Positions 14,328-19,835 of a DNA stretch of 21,083 nucleotides are shown piece by piece. Positions within the stretch are counted from its first letter, which is position 1, and the number at the start of each line of letters is the position of its first letter. The position numbers were made by a program, and so were the translations under genes. The stretch lies in NCBI GenBank assembly GCA_947165795.1, contig CAMVBP010000007.1:1-21083 (forward strand), in the 5' to 3' direction. Origin of the DNA: an uncultured Treponema sp. GTDB lineage: Bacteria > Spirochaetota > Spirochaetia > Treponematales > Treponemataceae. The notes below the pieces were generated by a model. The model made no database searches. It was given only the letters and a program-made list of their open reading frames with translations, and was not told where the DNA came from.

Positions 14328-15581
14328 CTAGATTACATCCATTCTTGCAACATCAGCGGAATAATCAATTCCTGCAATGTCGAAACCGTTTGTTGCGTAG
14401 AAGTCGTGCTTGTAGCCTTCAAGGTCGCAGATTTCTTTGATGTTGTCGTTGTTTACTTTTGCCATAAGCTTATCAACTTCGGCCTGAACATCAGCCTGCA
14501 TTTCCCAGTCATCAACGCGGATGCGGTTTTCTTCATCAACTGGAACTTTACCGGCAGATGCATTTTCACCTGTGTAAAGGCGTTCAGCAAAAAGACGTTC
14601 CATCTGTTCGATACATCCTTCGTGAGTTCCCTTAGCTTTCATAACCTTGAACAAAATAGAAAGATAAAGTGAAATGATTGGGATAACTGCAGAAGAGCGG
14701 GTTACGAGTCCCTTGTTTACAGAAACGTAAGCAGCACCGCCAAGTTCCTTAGAAAGCTTTTCATTCAATGTATGCGCGGTAGCTTCAAGGTGTTTTTTAG
14801 CCTGACCGATTGTTCCGTCGCGGTAAATTGCGTGGCTCAATTCCGGTCCAATGTATGAATATGCAACTGTACGGCAGCCTTCAGCAAGAACACCTGCAGC
14901 AGCAAGCTGGTCAATCCAAAGCTGCCAGTCTTCACCACCCATTACTTTTACAGTGTTTGCAATTTCATCTTCGTTTGCAGGTTCAGCAGCAGACTCCTTG
15001 AGTGTGTCTGTAAGAATATCAATTCCAAGACCTGCGTATGTTTTACCAATTGGTTTAATTACAGATTTGTACAAAACATGTGCGCCAGTGTCGCTGTTAG
15101 GATCAATCTTATCAGGATCAGAGCGAACAGGAGAAGCAAGTGAGTAAACGATAAGGTCAAACTTCTTGCCGGCTTTCTTTGCTTCGTCAATAATCATTTT
15201 GCGAGTTTCGTGACTGAAAGCATCTGCAGAGAAAGTTTCTGTGAACAAACCTTCTGCTTTAGCGGCGCGGTCGAATGCGAGGTTATTGTACCATCCTGGA
15301 GTACCGCCTTTAGTTTCTGTGCCGGCCTTTTCAAAAGAAACACCGATTGTATCTGCGCCATATTCAAATGCAGCAGAAATGCGGCTAGCCAATCCGTAAC
15401 CTGTAGAACATCCAAGTACAAGAACAAATTTAGGACCGTTTCCGCCTTCCTTCAAATTCTTTGTTCCGCGCTTTGCTTTCTGTGCTTTTACATAAGCAAT
15501 CTGATTTTCAACTTCCTTAGCGCATCCAAGTGGATGAGCGTTAAGACACATGTTAGAACGAACCATTGGTTTGATTATCAT
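14328..15581 (-). CDS. fabV: Trans-2-enoyl-CoA/ACP reductase, FabV/Ter family
   Basis: NADH-dependent reduction of the trans-2 double bond of enoyl thioesters, either enoyl-ACP in fatty acid synthesis (FabV) or crotonyl-CoA (Ter). The 417-residue length is close to the family norm of about 400. Landmarks are MIIKPMVRSNMCLNAHPLGC, the NADH-binding FVLVLGCSTGYGLASR (52-67), TIGVSFEKAGTETKGGTPGWYNN, LIVYSLASPVRSDPD and the catalytic stretch with Y-x8-K spacing (Tyr253, Lys262 in YRDGTIGQAK). The C-terminal half has VNKGLVTRSSAVIPIISLY. I recognise strong likeness to T. denticola Ter; compared with it there is a short insert around PDKIDPNSDTGA. The ATG at 15581 has AGGGG 7 nt upstream. It lies 10 nt behind fabF, in one operon, which favours a role in fatty acid synthesis. 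Confidence 0.96.
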   Translation of the reverse strand: MIIKPMVRSNMCLNAHPLGCAKEVENQIAYVKAQKAKRGTKNLKEGGNGPKFVLVLGCSTGYGLASRISAAFEYGADTIGVSFEKAGTETKGGTPGWYNNLAFDRAAKAEGLFTETFSADAFSHETRKMIIDEAKKAGKKFDLIVYSLASPVRSDPDKIDPNSDTGAHVLYKSVIKPIGKTYAGLGIDILTDTLKESAAEPANEDEIANTVKVMGGEDWQLWIDQLAAAGVLAEGCRTVAYSYIGPELSHAIYRDGTIGQAKKHLEATAHTLNEKLSKELGGAAYVSVNKGLVTRSSAVIPIISLYLSILFKVMKAKGTHEGCIEQMERLFAERLYTGENASAGKVPVDEENRIRVDDWEMQADVQAEVDKLMAKVNNDNIKEICDLEGYKHDFYATNGFDIAGIDYSADVARMDVI

Positions 15582-15591
15582 TTTTTTACCC

Positions 15592-16848
15592 CTATATTTT
15601 CTTGAGAATTATACATCCGTTATGACCACCAAAGCCGAGTGAACAGCTGGCAGTAGCATTAATTTCACAAGCAACACCCTTGTTAGGTGTGTAATCAAGA
15701 TCACAGCCATGCTCTAAGTCTGGCTCATCAAGATTAATTGTCGGCGGAACAAAATTTTCTTCCATTGCCTTAATGCACATAATTGCTTCAATTGCACCAG
15801 CTGCACCAACCATGTGGCCAATTTCACTTTTTGTAGAAGAAATGTGAAGTTTCTTTGCATCTTCGCCGAATACAGCTTTAATCATTGCTGTTTCTGCAGA
15901 ATCATTTGCAGAAGTAGAAGTTCCGTGTGCATTGTAATACTGAACTTCCGCAGGCTTCATTCCTGCATCTTCAAAAGCACGCTTCATTGCAAGTGCACCG
16001 CCGCTTCCGTCTTCGCGTGGCGCTGTAATATGGTAAGCATCAGAGCTTGCTCCATATCCTGCAACTTCAGCATATATCTTTGCACCGCGTGCTTTAGCAT
16101 GCTCATATTCTTCAAGAATTAAAACAGCAGAACCTTCTGCCATAACAAAACCGCTGCGTTCTTTATCAAACGGGCGGCTTGCTTTTTCAGGTGCATCGTT
16201 AAATTTATTTGTTAAAGCACTGAGTGCCTGGTAACAACCAATATTAAATCCTGTAATGTTTGCATCTACTCCGCCTGCAAAACAGATATCAAGGCGGCCG
16301 GAACGAATCATGTCAAGTGATAATCCTAAAGAATCTGTTCCGGAAGCGCATGCAGTAGAAAGTGTCCATGAAGGTCCGTAAATCTGAAAGTGCATTGCAA
16401 CTCCGGCAGCTGCTTCGTTATTCAAAACAAAAGGTGCTGTAAGAGGCGGAATTCGGTTTACTCCGCTTGCAGGATCAAGATATTTTTTATAAGCAGTTTC
16501 CAAATCATCAGAAAGACCAATTCCAACACCGGTAACAATTCCGGCTTTTTCATCTTTAAGATTTTCTGCATTTAATCCTGCATCGTTTGCGGCTTCAATA
16601 CTTGATGCAAGCAGGAATTTGCTCATTCGGCTCATTTTGCGGGCAAGCTTACGGTCTACGCCGTAATTGTTTATATCAAAATTTTTAACTTCACCGGCAA
16701 TCTGAACCTGGTGCTGTGAAGCGTCAAAAAGTGTAATATTTGTAATTCCACTTTTTCCGTTTTTAACATTTTCCCATGCTGTTTTAACGTCGTTTCCTAC
16801 AGAAGAAACGCAGCCTAATCCGGTAACAACAACTCTTCGTTGAGACAT
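15592..16848 (-). CDS. fabF: Beta-ketoacyl-ACP synthase II
   Basis: Condensing enzyme that adds two-carbon units from malonyl-ACP to growing acyl-ACP in the cytosol. The 418-residue thiolase-fold protein is full length. The catalytic triad is intact: Cys167 in STACASGTDSLG, His308 in NAHGTSTSANDSAE and His345 in SEIGHMVGAAGAIEA, with Lys340 nearby. The N-terminus RRVVVTGLGCVSSVG and the C-terminal SLGFGGHNGCIIL are typical. The ATG at 16848 has AAGGAG about 8 nt upstream. First gene of the fabF-fabV operon. Two candidate promoters lie upstream (16899-16907 and 16938-16965), the outer one overlapping the TGTCA repeats shared with the divergent gene. Confidence 0.96.
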   Translation of the reverse strand: MSQRRVVVTGLGCVSSVGNDVKTAWENVKNGKSGITNITLFDASQHQVQIAGEVKNFDINNYGVDRKLARKMSRMSKFLLASSIEAANDAGLNAENLKDEKAGIVTGVGIGLSDDLETAYKKYLDPASGVNRIPPLTAPFVLNNEAAAGVAMHFQIYGPSWTLSTACASGTDSLGLSLDMIRSGRLDICFAGGVDANITGFNIGCYQALSALTNKFNDAPEKASRPFDKERSGFVMAEGSAVLILEEYEHAKARGAKIYAEVAGYGASSDAYHITAPREDGSGGALAMKRAFEDAGMKPAEVQYYNAHGTSTSANDSAETAMIKAVFGEDAKKLHISSTKSEIGHMVGAAGAIEAIMCIKAMEENFVPPTINLDEPDLEHGCDLDYTPNKGVACEINATASCSLGFGGHNGCIILKKI

Positions 16849-16898
16849 TCAAAATTCTCCTTGTATGCCTGAATTAATTCGGCAAATTAAATTGAATG

Positions 16899-16907
16899 AT
16901 TATACCA
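16899..16907 (-). promoter_or_regulatory. Proximal candidate promoter of fabF (extended -10)
   Basis: The minus strand reads TGGTATAAT, a TG-N extended -10 with a perfect TATAAT at 16899-16904. The -35 is weak (TTAATT at 17 bp). The leader would be about 45 nt. Confidence 0.55.
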
Positions 16908-16937
16908 TATAATATGAAGATAATTAAACCTTAATTT

Positions 16938-16965
16938 ATTATGACATTTTTGTCAATATTGTCAA
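16938..16965 (-). promoter_or_regulatory. Distal candidate promoter of fabF
   Basis: On the minus strand, TTGACA (16960-16965), a 16-bp spacer and CATAAT (16938-16943). It overlaps the divergent plus-strand promoter and the TGTCA repeats. Confidence 0.45.
16942..16964. promoter_or_regulatory. Three TGTCA half-sites at 9-bp steps, probable operator
   Basis: TGACA at 16942-16946, TGTCA at 16951-16955 and TGTCA at 16960-16964. The first two form an inverted repeat with a 4-bp gap; the third is a direct repeat of the second, again with a 4-bp gap. They overlap promoter elements on both strands, so a bound protein could control fabF-fabV and the divergent transporter-like gene together. The regulator is not visible here. 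Confidence 0.5.
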
Positions 16966-16986
16966 ATTGAGGCGCGGTTTTATAAT
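16959..16986 (+). promoter_or_regulatory. Candidate promoter for the YczE/YitT-like gene
   Basis: TTGTCA (16959-16964), a 16-bp spacer and TATAAT (16981-16986) on plus. The predicted start near 16993 leaves a leader of about 78 nt before the ATG at 17071. Confidence 0.6.
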
Positions 16987-17070
16987 TGAGTCTGAAATGA
17001 CATTTAATTGTCTTGTGTAAGTGTTTTTTTCTTACTATACTCCATAATTATTCTTTGCGCTGGAGTTCTT

Positions 17071-17730
17071 ATGAAATTTTCATTCAAGCAGTTTATAGTT
17101 CCGAATTTTGGCAAGCGTCTTGCATTTATGCTTCCCGCCGTTATTTTAATGGGCGTTTTTGTTTCAATTCTTGTAGAAATTGGCTGGGGAACAGATCCTG
17201 CAAGCTTTATGAATTTAAATATTTCTGCTGCATTAAACTGGGGCCTTGGAAACACAGAGGTTCTGGTTTACGGACTTATGCTTGTTTTTACTTTTATCTT
17301 TGGTGCTCAAATGATTGGCTTTGGTACTCTTGCAAACATGATTTTAATCGGTTATGTAATAGATTTATGCCGTTTAATATGGAAGAATATTGGTTTTGCA
17401 GAAATTTTAGTTCAGGGAAGTTTTGGATTAAGGCTGGCAATTTTTATAATTACTCTTTTACTGTTTGTTTTTGTTGCGGCAATTTATATGAACGCTCAGA
17501 TGGGAGTTGCACCTTACGATGCAATGCCTGTAATTATAAGCGGCTGGATTCATAAGGTTCCGTTTTTTATAATAAGGATTCTGTTTGATTTTTCTGCTGT
17601 TGGAATTGGAGTGGTTGCAGGAAAACTGAACGGAGAAATTCAGGGTTCTATAATTGGTTCTATTGCAATGTCTTTTTTACTTGGACCGGTAATTTCAATC
17701 GTAGGAAAACCTCTTAAAAAGATTTTATAG
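17071..17730 (+). CDS. YczE/YitT-family integral membrane protein
   Basis: A 219-residue polytopic membrane protein with five or six predicted helices (roughly residues 16-38, 60-82, 85-110, 123-145, 158-178 and 190-212). The pattern GWGTDPASFMN and the later MNAQMGVAPYDAMPV are conserved features of the YczE/YyaS/YitT group, which is annotated as membrane proteins of unclear function. I chose the ATG at 17071 (MKFSFKQF) because GGAG sits 6 nt upstream. The longer reading from a TTG at 17008 has no good ribosome binding site. It is divergent from fabF and shares its control region, and it is followed 17 nt later by the YgjV-GNAT gene, likely co-transcribed. Substrate, if any, is unknown. Confidence 0.85.
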   Translation: MKFSFKQFIVPNFGKRLAFMLPAVILMGVFVSILVEIGWGTDPASFMNLNISAALNWGLGNTEVLVYGLMLVFTFIFGAQMIGFGTLANMILIGYVIDLCRLIWKNIGFAEILVQGSFGLRLAIFIITLLLFVFVAAIYMNAQMGVAPYDAMPVIISGWIHKVPFFIIRILFDFSAVGIGVVAGKLNGEIQGSIIGSIAMSFLLGPVISIVGKPLKKIL

Positions 17731-17747
17731 ATTACCGATAATTAAGT

Positions 17748-18371
17748 ATGCCTATTAACACACTTATTGAATTTATCGGTTATATCGGATCTTTTTTGGT
17801 CATCGTTTCCATGCTGATGACTTCGTTAATTAAGCTTAGGGTAATTAATACAATCGGAAGCGTAATTTTTGCAATTTATGCATTAATAATTCATTCCTAT
17901 CCAACAGCCATAATGCAGTTTTGCCTTATAATTATAAATGTAATTAATCTGTACAATCTTTTTAAAAACAAAAAAGAATACAGCGTAATAAAACTCAGCA
18001 AAAATGATAATTTTATAAATTACTTTGAATCTTTTTATAAAAACGATATAAATAAATTTTTCCCGGAAAATTTTAATCTTTCTATGGCCGAAGAACATTA
18101 TATGGTTTGCTGCGGTTCAAATCCTGCCGGAATTTTAAGTGCGAATCTTGTTTCAGAAAATGAACTTAATGTTATTTTGGATTATGCTTCGCCTTCTTAT
18201 CGTGACTGTTCTGTTGGTAAACATTTGTATAATTATCTTGCGCAAAATGGAATTAAAAAACTGATTGTAAAAAATGCAGACTCTTCGGATAAGACGCAAA
18301 ATATACATTCAAAGTATCTTAAAAAAATGGGATTTTCTTTGATAAATGGAGAATATGTAAAAAATTTATAA
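17748..18371 (+). CDS. YgjV-like membrane domain fused to a GNAT-like acetyltransferase domain
   Basis: A 207-residue two-part protein. Residues about 5-72 hold three tightly packed hydrophobic helices (FIGYIGSFLVIVSMLMTS, RVINTIGSVIFAIYALI, TAIMQFCLIIINVINLYNLF), the pattern of the YgjV inner-membrane family. After NKKEY, residues about 80-205 look like a GNAT fold: a beta-strand pair with GSNPAGILSANLV, then LDYASPSYRDCSVGKHLYNYLAQNGIKKLIV, where the RDxxVGKxLY segment matches the acetyl-CoA pyrophosphate loop, and a terminal KYLKKMGFSLINGEYVK. The ATG at 17748 has no clear Shine-Dalgarno sequence and lies 17 nt after the previous stop. The acceptor of any acetyl transfer is unknown. Domain calls are from pattern, moderately sure. 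Confidence 0.75.
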   Translation: MPINTLIEFIGYIGSFLVIVSMLMTSLIKLRVINTIGSVIFAIYALIIHSYPTAIMQFCLIIINVINLYNLFKNKKEYSVIKLSKNDNFINYFESFYKNDINKFFPENFNLSMAEEHYMVCCGSNPAGILSANLVSENELNVILDYASPSYRDCSVGKHLYNYLAQNGIKKLIVKNADSSDKTQNIHSKYLKKMGFSLINGEYVKNL

Positions 18372-18387
18372 AAAAAAAAAATTTTTT
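18370..18387. promoter_or_regulatory. A12T6 tract just upstream of the small-RNA promoter
   Basis: Twelve A's (18370-18381) run directly into six T's (18382-18387). The tract ends about 2 nt before the candidate -35. Such tracts bend DNA and act as UP elements for RNA polymerase, so the downstream unit may be strongly expressed. The A-run also overlaps the stop codon of the preceding gene. Confidence 0.5.
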
Positions 18388-18389
18388 GC

Positions 18390-18417
18390 TTGCATTATTG
18401 AAAACCTGTGTTATTAT
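18390..18417 (+). promoter_or_regulatory. Candidate promoter of the structured small transcript
   Basis: TTGCAT (18390-18395), a 16-bp spacer and TATTAT (18412-18417); TATAAA at 18415-18420 is an alternative -10. The -35 is only a partial match. The predicted start is about 18424. Confidence 0.45.
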
Positions 18418-18438
18418 AAAGTTGTAGCCAGGAGCGAG

Positions 18439-18501
18439 ATGAGGACGCCCACCGGTTGCTTGAAAGGGAGGCAATATGCAATTTCCGACAAAGAGAGATA
18501 A
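18439..18501 (+). CDS. Possible 20-residue small ORF in the structured transcript
   Basis: ATG at 18439 preceded by AGGAG with a 4-nt gap, ending at TAA 18499-18501. The peptide begins MRTPTGCLKGRQ and ends SDKER: basic, not hydrophobic, so not a typical type I toxin. It overlaps the next tiny ORF in another frame. Translation is plausible from the ribosome binding site alone; no homology can be claimed. Confidence 0.25.
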   Translation: MRTPTGCLKGRQYAISDKER

Positions 18502-18520
18502 CCTGGTCGAGGTTATATAA
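18476..18520 (+). CDS. Possible 14-residue small ORF overlapping the first
   Basis: ATG at 18476 preceded by GGGAGG with a 4-nt gap, the stronger of the two sites, ending at TAA 18518-18520. The peptide is MQFPTKRDNLVEVI. If the TAA is ignored the frame continues YVRHFKATER to a second TAA at 18551-18553. It could be a real short peptide, a leader, or the broken start of a former gene. Confidence 0.25.
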   Translation: MQFPTKRDNLVEVI

Positions 18521-18605
18521 TACGTTAGACATTTCAAAGCTACTGAACGCTAAGATTCAGACTATATTATAGTGCCAGTCCATACGAGACTGAAAGCACA
18601 TTACA

Positions 18606-18633
18606 GGCCGGCAAAAAGCCGGCTTCTTTTTTT
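18606..18633 (+). terminator. Intrinsic terminator of the structured transcript
   Basis: GCCGGC (18607-18612), loop AAAAA, GCCGGC (18618-18623), then TTCTTTTTTT. On the minus strand no T-run follows, so it serves the plus-strand transcript. Confidence 0.9.
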
Positions 18634-18651
18634 AACCTTAAAATCTGATTT

Positions 18652-19434
18652 CTAAAATCTCAAAGTTCCTACAACAGTTGTGTCATCATCATCATCGGAA
18701 TCGTTATTTTTTTTGCTGTAAGTTTTATTTGAAAATCTTGGACTCTGTGAGTCAATTTCATTTGCGGCCTTGTTATATTTTTTTTCTGCCCGTGCTTTTG
18801 GAGAAGTAAGAAATGCAAGTAAGCTTCCGCATAATCCTCCGGCAATGCAGATTAAAATTCTTATAATTTCAAAGCTTTTTTCTACTGTTTGAGTCTGTTC
18901 TGCTGCAGTAAGCTGAAATGATTTTTCAAGCAATTCTTTTATTATATATAGAACAATTACAAATATAAACGAAAGCGGAATTTTCTTTTTTGTAATGGAC
19001 ATAAAGGAATTCAGGAAAATCAACATAAAAATTATGCTTGAACAGCCTTTTAAGCTTGTAGAACAGAAGCAGGAATTTAAAACTCCCGAAAAAATGACTG
19101 AAACTCCCATCATAATTCCTATGACAATAGAACCGTATCTTTCTTCAATTGCAGGGCCAAGCAGCATAATAAAAATCAGGTTGGTTATTAATGCGGCAGG
19201 AGATTCAAAACCGAATGCATAAAAGAATATTCTTAAATAGGAAAGCGGGTTTTTAATTTCAAAGGGAAGTGCTCCCAGCGCATTTGTCGGGGAAGAGGTT
19301 AGGGAAGCCGTTAGTTTTCCTTTAAGAATAAAATAATCAAGAATAAAGCAGAGAATACAAATTCCTGTAAAAAAAATTGCAACAGGAGAATCAAGATTAA
19401 CTTTTAATCCGAATTTAAATTTCTTTTTAGCCAT
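18652..19434 (-). CDS. Rhomboid-like membrane protein without catalytic histidines (pseudoprotease candidate)
   Basis: A 260-residue membrane protein of about six helices that follows the rhomboid plan. ALITNLIFIMLLGPAIEERYG (81-101) matches the HLLFNMLFLWLFGxxLExxxG region, but Ala81 replaces the His. KGCSSIIFM (129-137) stands where GxSG is expected and keeps a serine (Ser132), with Ser for the second Gly. ICIAGGLCG (195-203) fits HxxGxxxG with Cys196 in place of the catalytic His. Loss of both histidines argues against normal proteolysis; a binding or chaperone-like role, as in iRhom/Derlin proteins, is an inference. The cytosolic tail is polar with a run of five Asp near residues 247-251. 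No Shine-Dalgarno sequence; a TATAAT lies only 5 nt before the ATG at 19434, so the mRNA may be leaderless. Confidence 0.8.
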   Translation of the reverse strand: MAKKKFKFGLKVNLDSPVAIFFTGICILCFILDYFILKGKLTASLTSSPTNALGALPFEIKNPLSYLRIFFYAFGFESPAALITNLIFIMLLGPAIEERYGSIVIGIMMGVSVIFSGVLNSCFCSTSLKGCSSIIFMLIFLNSFMSITKKKIPLSFIFVIVLYIIKELLEKSFQLTAAEQTQTVEKSFEIIRILICIAGGLCGSLLAFLTSPKARAEKKYNKAANEIDSQSPRFSNKTYSKKNNDSDDDDDTTVVGTLRF

Positions 19435-19439
19435 AAGAT

Positions 19440-19445
19440 ATTATA
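19440..19445 (-). promoter_or_regulatory. -10 box abutting the pseudo-rhomboid start
   Basis: The minus strand has a perfect TATAAT ending 5 nt before the ATG at 19434, with no good -35. The start of transcription would fall at or in the ATG. A 12-bp palindrome, TTTTCATGAAAA (19451-19462), lies just upstream. Confidence 0.4.
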
Positions 19446-19508
19446 TTATTTTTTCATGAAAATTAAAGCAAAATGCATTCAAATTTTCTTCTTTTTTTGC
19501 ATCAAATA

Positions 19509-19517
19509 TGGTATATT
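19509..19517 (+). promoter_or_regulatory. Extended -10 box abutting the clpS start
   Basis: TGGTATATT (TG-N-TATATT) ends 6 nt before the ATG at 19524. The -35 region is weak and there is no Shine-Dalgarno sequence, suggesting a leaderless clpS mRNA. Confidence 0.45.
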
Positions 19518-19523
19518 TAAACT

Positions 19524-19835
19524 ATGTCCGAAGAATTATATAATTCAACAGGTTACGGTACAGAAGAAACTCTCAGAGACGAAATCGCTTTGCCACCAGA
19601 GCGAAAAGTAGTTATTTATAATGACGATTTTACTACTATGGAATTTGTCGTTGATGTACTTGTTTCAATTTTTAATAAGTCATCACAAGATGCTCACGAG
19701 TTAATGCTTCAGGTTCATGAAAAAGGTCATTCGGTAGTGGGAATTTATACTCAGGACGTTGCTGTTTCCCGCACGAATCTTGCAGTGCATGTAGCCAGAA
19801 AAAACGGTTTTCCGTTAAGGGTAGAAGTTGAGTAA
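19524..19835 (+). CDS. clpS: ATP-dependent Clp protease adaptor protein ClpS
   Basis: Cytosolic adaptor that recognises N-degron substrates (bulky N-terminal residues) and delivers them to ClpAP. The 103-residue protein has a flexible N-terminal tail (1-25) used for delivery and the alpha/beta core. Residues VVIYNDDFTTMEFVVDVL (29-46) supply the N-degron pocket (Asn33, Asp34, Asp35 and gatekeeper Met39). MLQVHEKGHSVVGIYTQDVA (61-80) contains the pocket His65. The C-terminal AVHVARKNGFPLRVEVE is typical. The start has no ribosome binding site and lies right behind a -10 box. clpA follows directly and overlaps the stop if its TTG start is used, so the two are one operon and likely one functional unit. 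Confidence 0.96.
   Translation: MSEELYNSTGYGTEETLRDEIALPPERKVVIYNDDFTTMEFVVDVLVSIFNKSSQDAHELMLQVHEKGHSVVGIYTQDVAVSRTNLAVHVARKNGFPLRVEVE

Larger units (their letters stand above)
18424..18633 (+). ncRNA. Unassigned structured small transcript of about 210 nt
   Basis: A free-standing unit between a convergent gene pair: promoter-like sequence, about 180 nt of unusual sequence, then an intrinsic terminator. Local stems seen: TTGCTT/AGGCAA (about 18455-18474); ATAACCT/AGGTTAT with a 5-nt loop (18498-18516); CTGAA/TTCAG (18543-18560); ACTATA/TATAGT (18561-18573, too tight to close fully); and a 3' hairpin of GTGC + CAGTC paired with GACTG + GCAC, with an AAA bulge (18572-18599). The 5' half is clearly richer in G+C than the sequence on either side. 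It lacks the signatures I know for tmRNA, SRP RNA and RNase P RNA, and I could not fit the 6S RNA long-hairpin shape by eye. It may instead be a short mRNA, since two tiny ORFs with good ribosome binding sites lie in its 5' half. Confidence 0.45.

Noticed and set aside
14141..14440. Open frame of 99 codons on plus
   Set aside because: It runs through the fabV terminator hairpin and into the antisense of the fabV 3' end, has no ribosome binding site, and its sequence is not protein-like.
17013..17555. Open frame of 180 codons on plus, overlapping the YczE/YitT-like gene in another frame
   Set aside because: Rich in Cys, Trp, Tyr and Phe, as shadow frames of hydrophobic genes are. The YczE/YitT-like frame has the family motifs and the ribosome binding site.
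18424..18633. Assignment as tmRNA, SRP RNA or RNase P RNA
   Set aside because: No alanine-tRNA-like ends or tag ORF, no SRP domain IV GGAAGGAAGC-like loop, and no RNase P core. Its length would suit 6S RNA, but I could not fit the long closing hairpin, so I left it unassigned.
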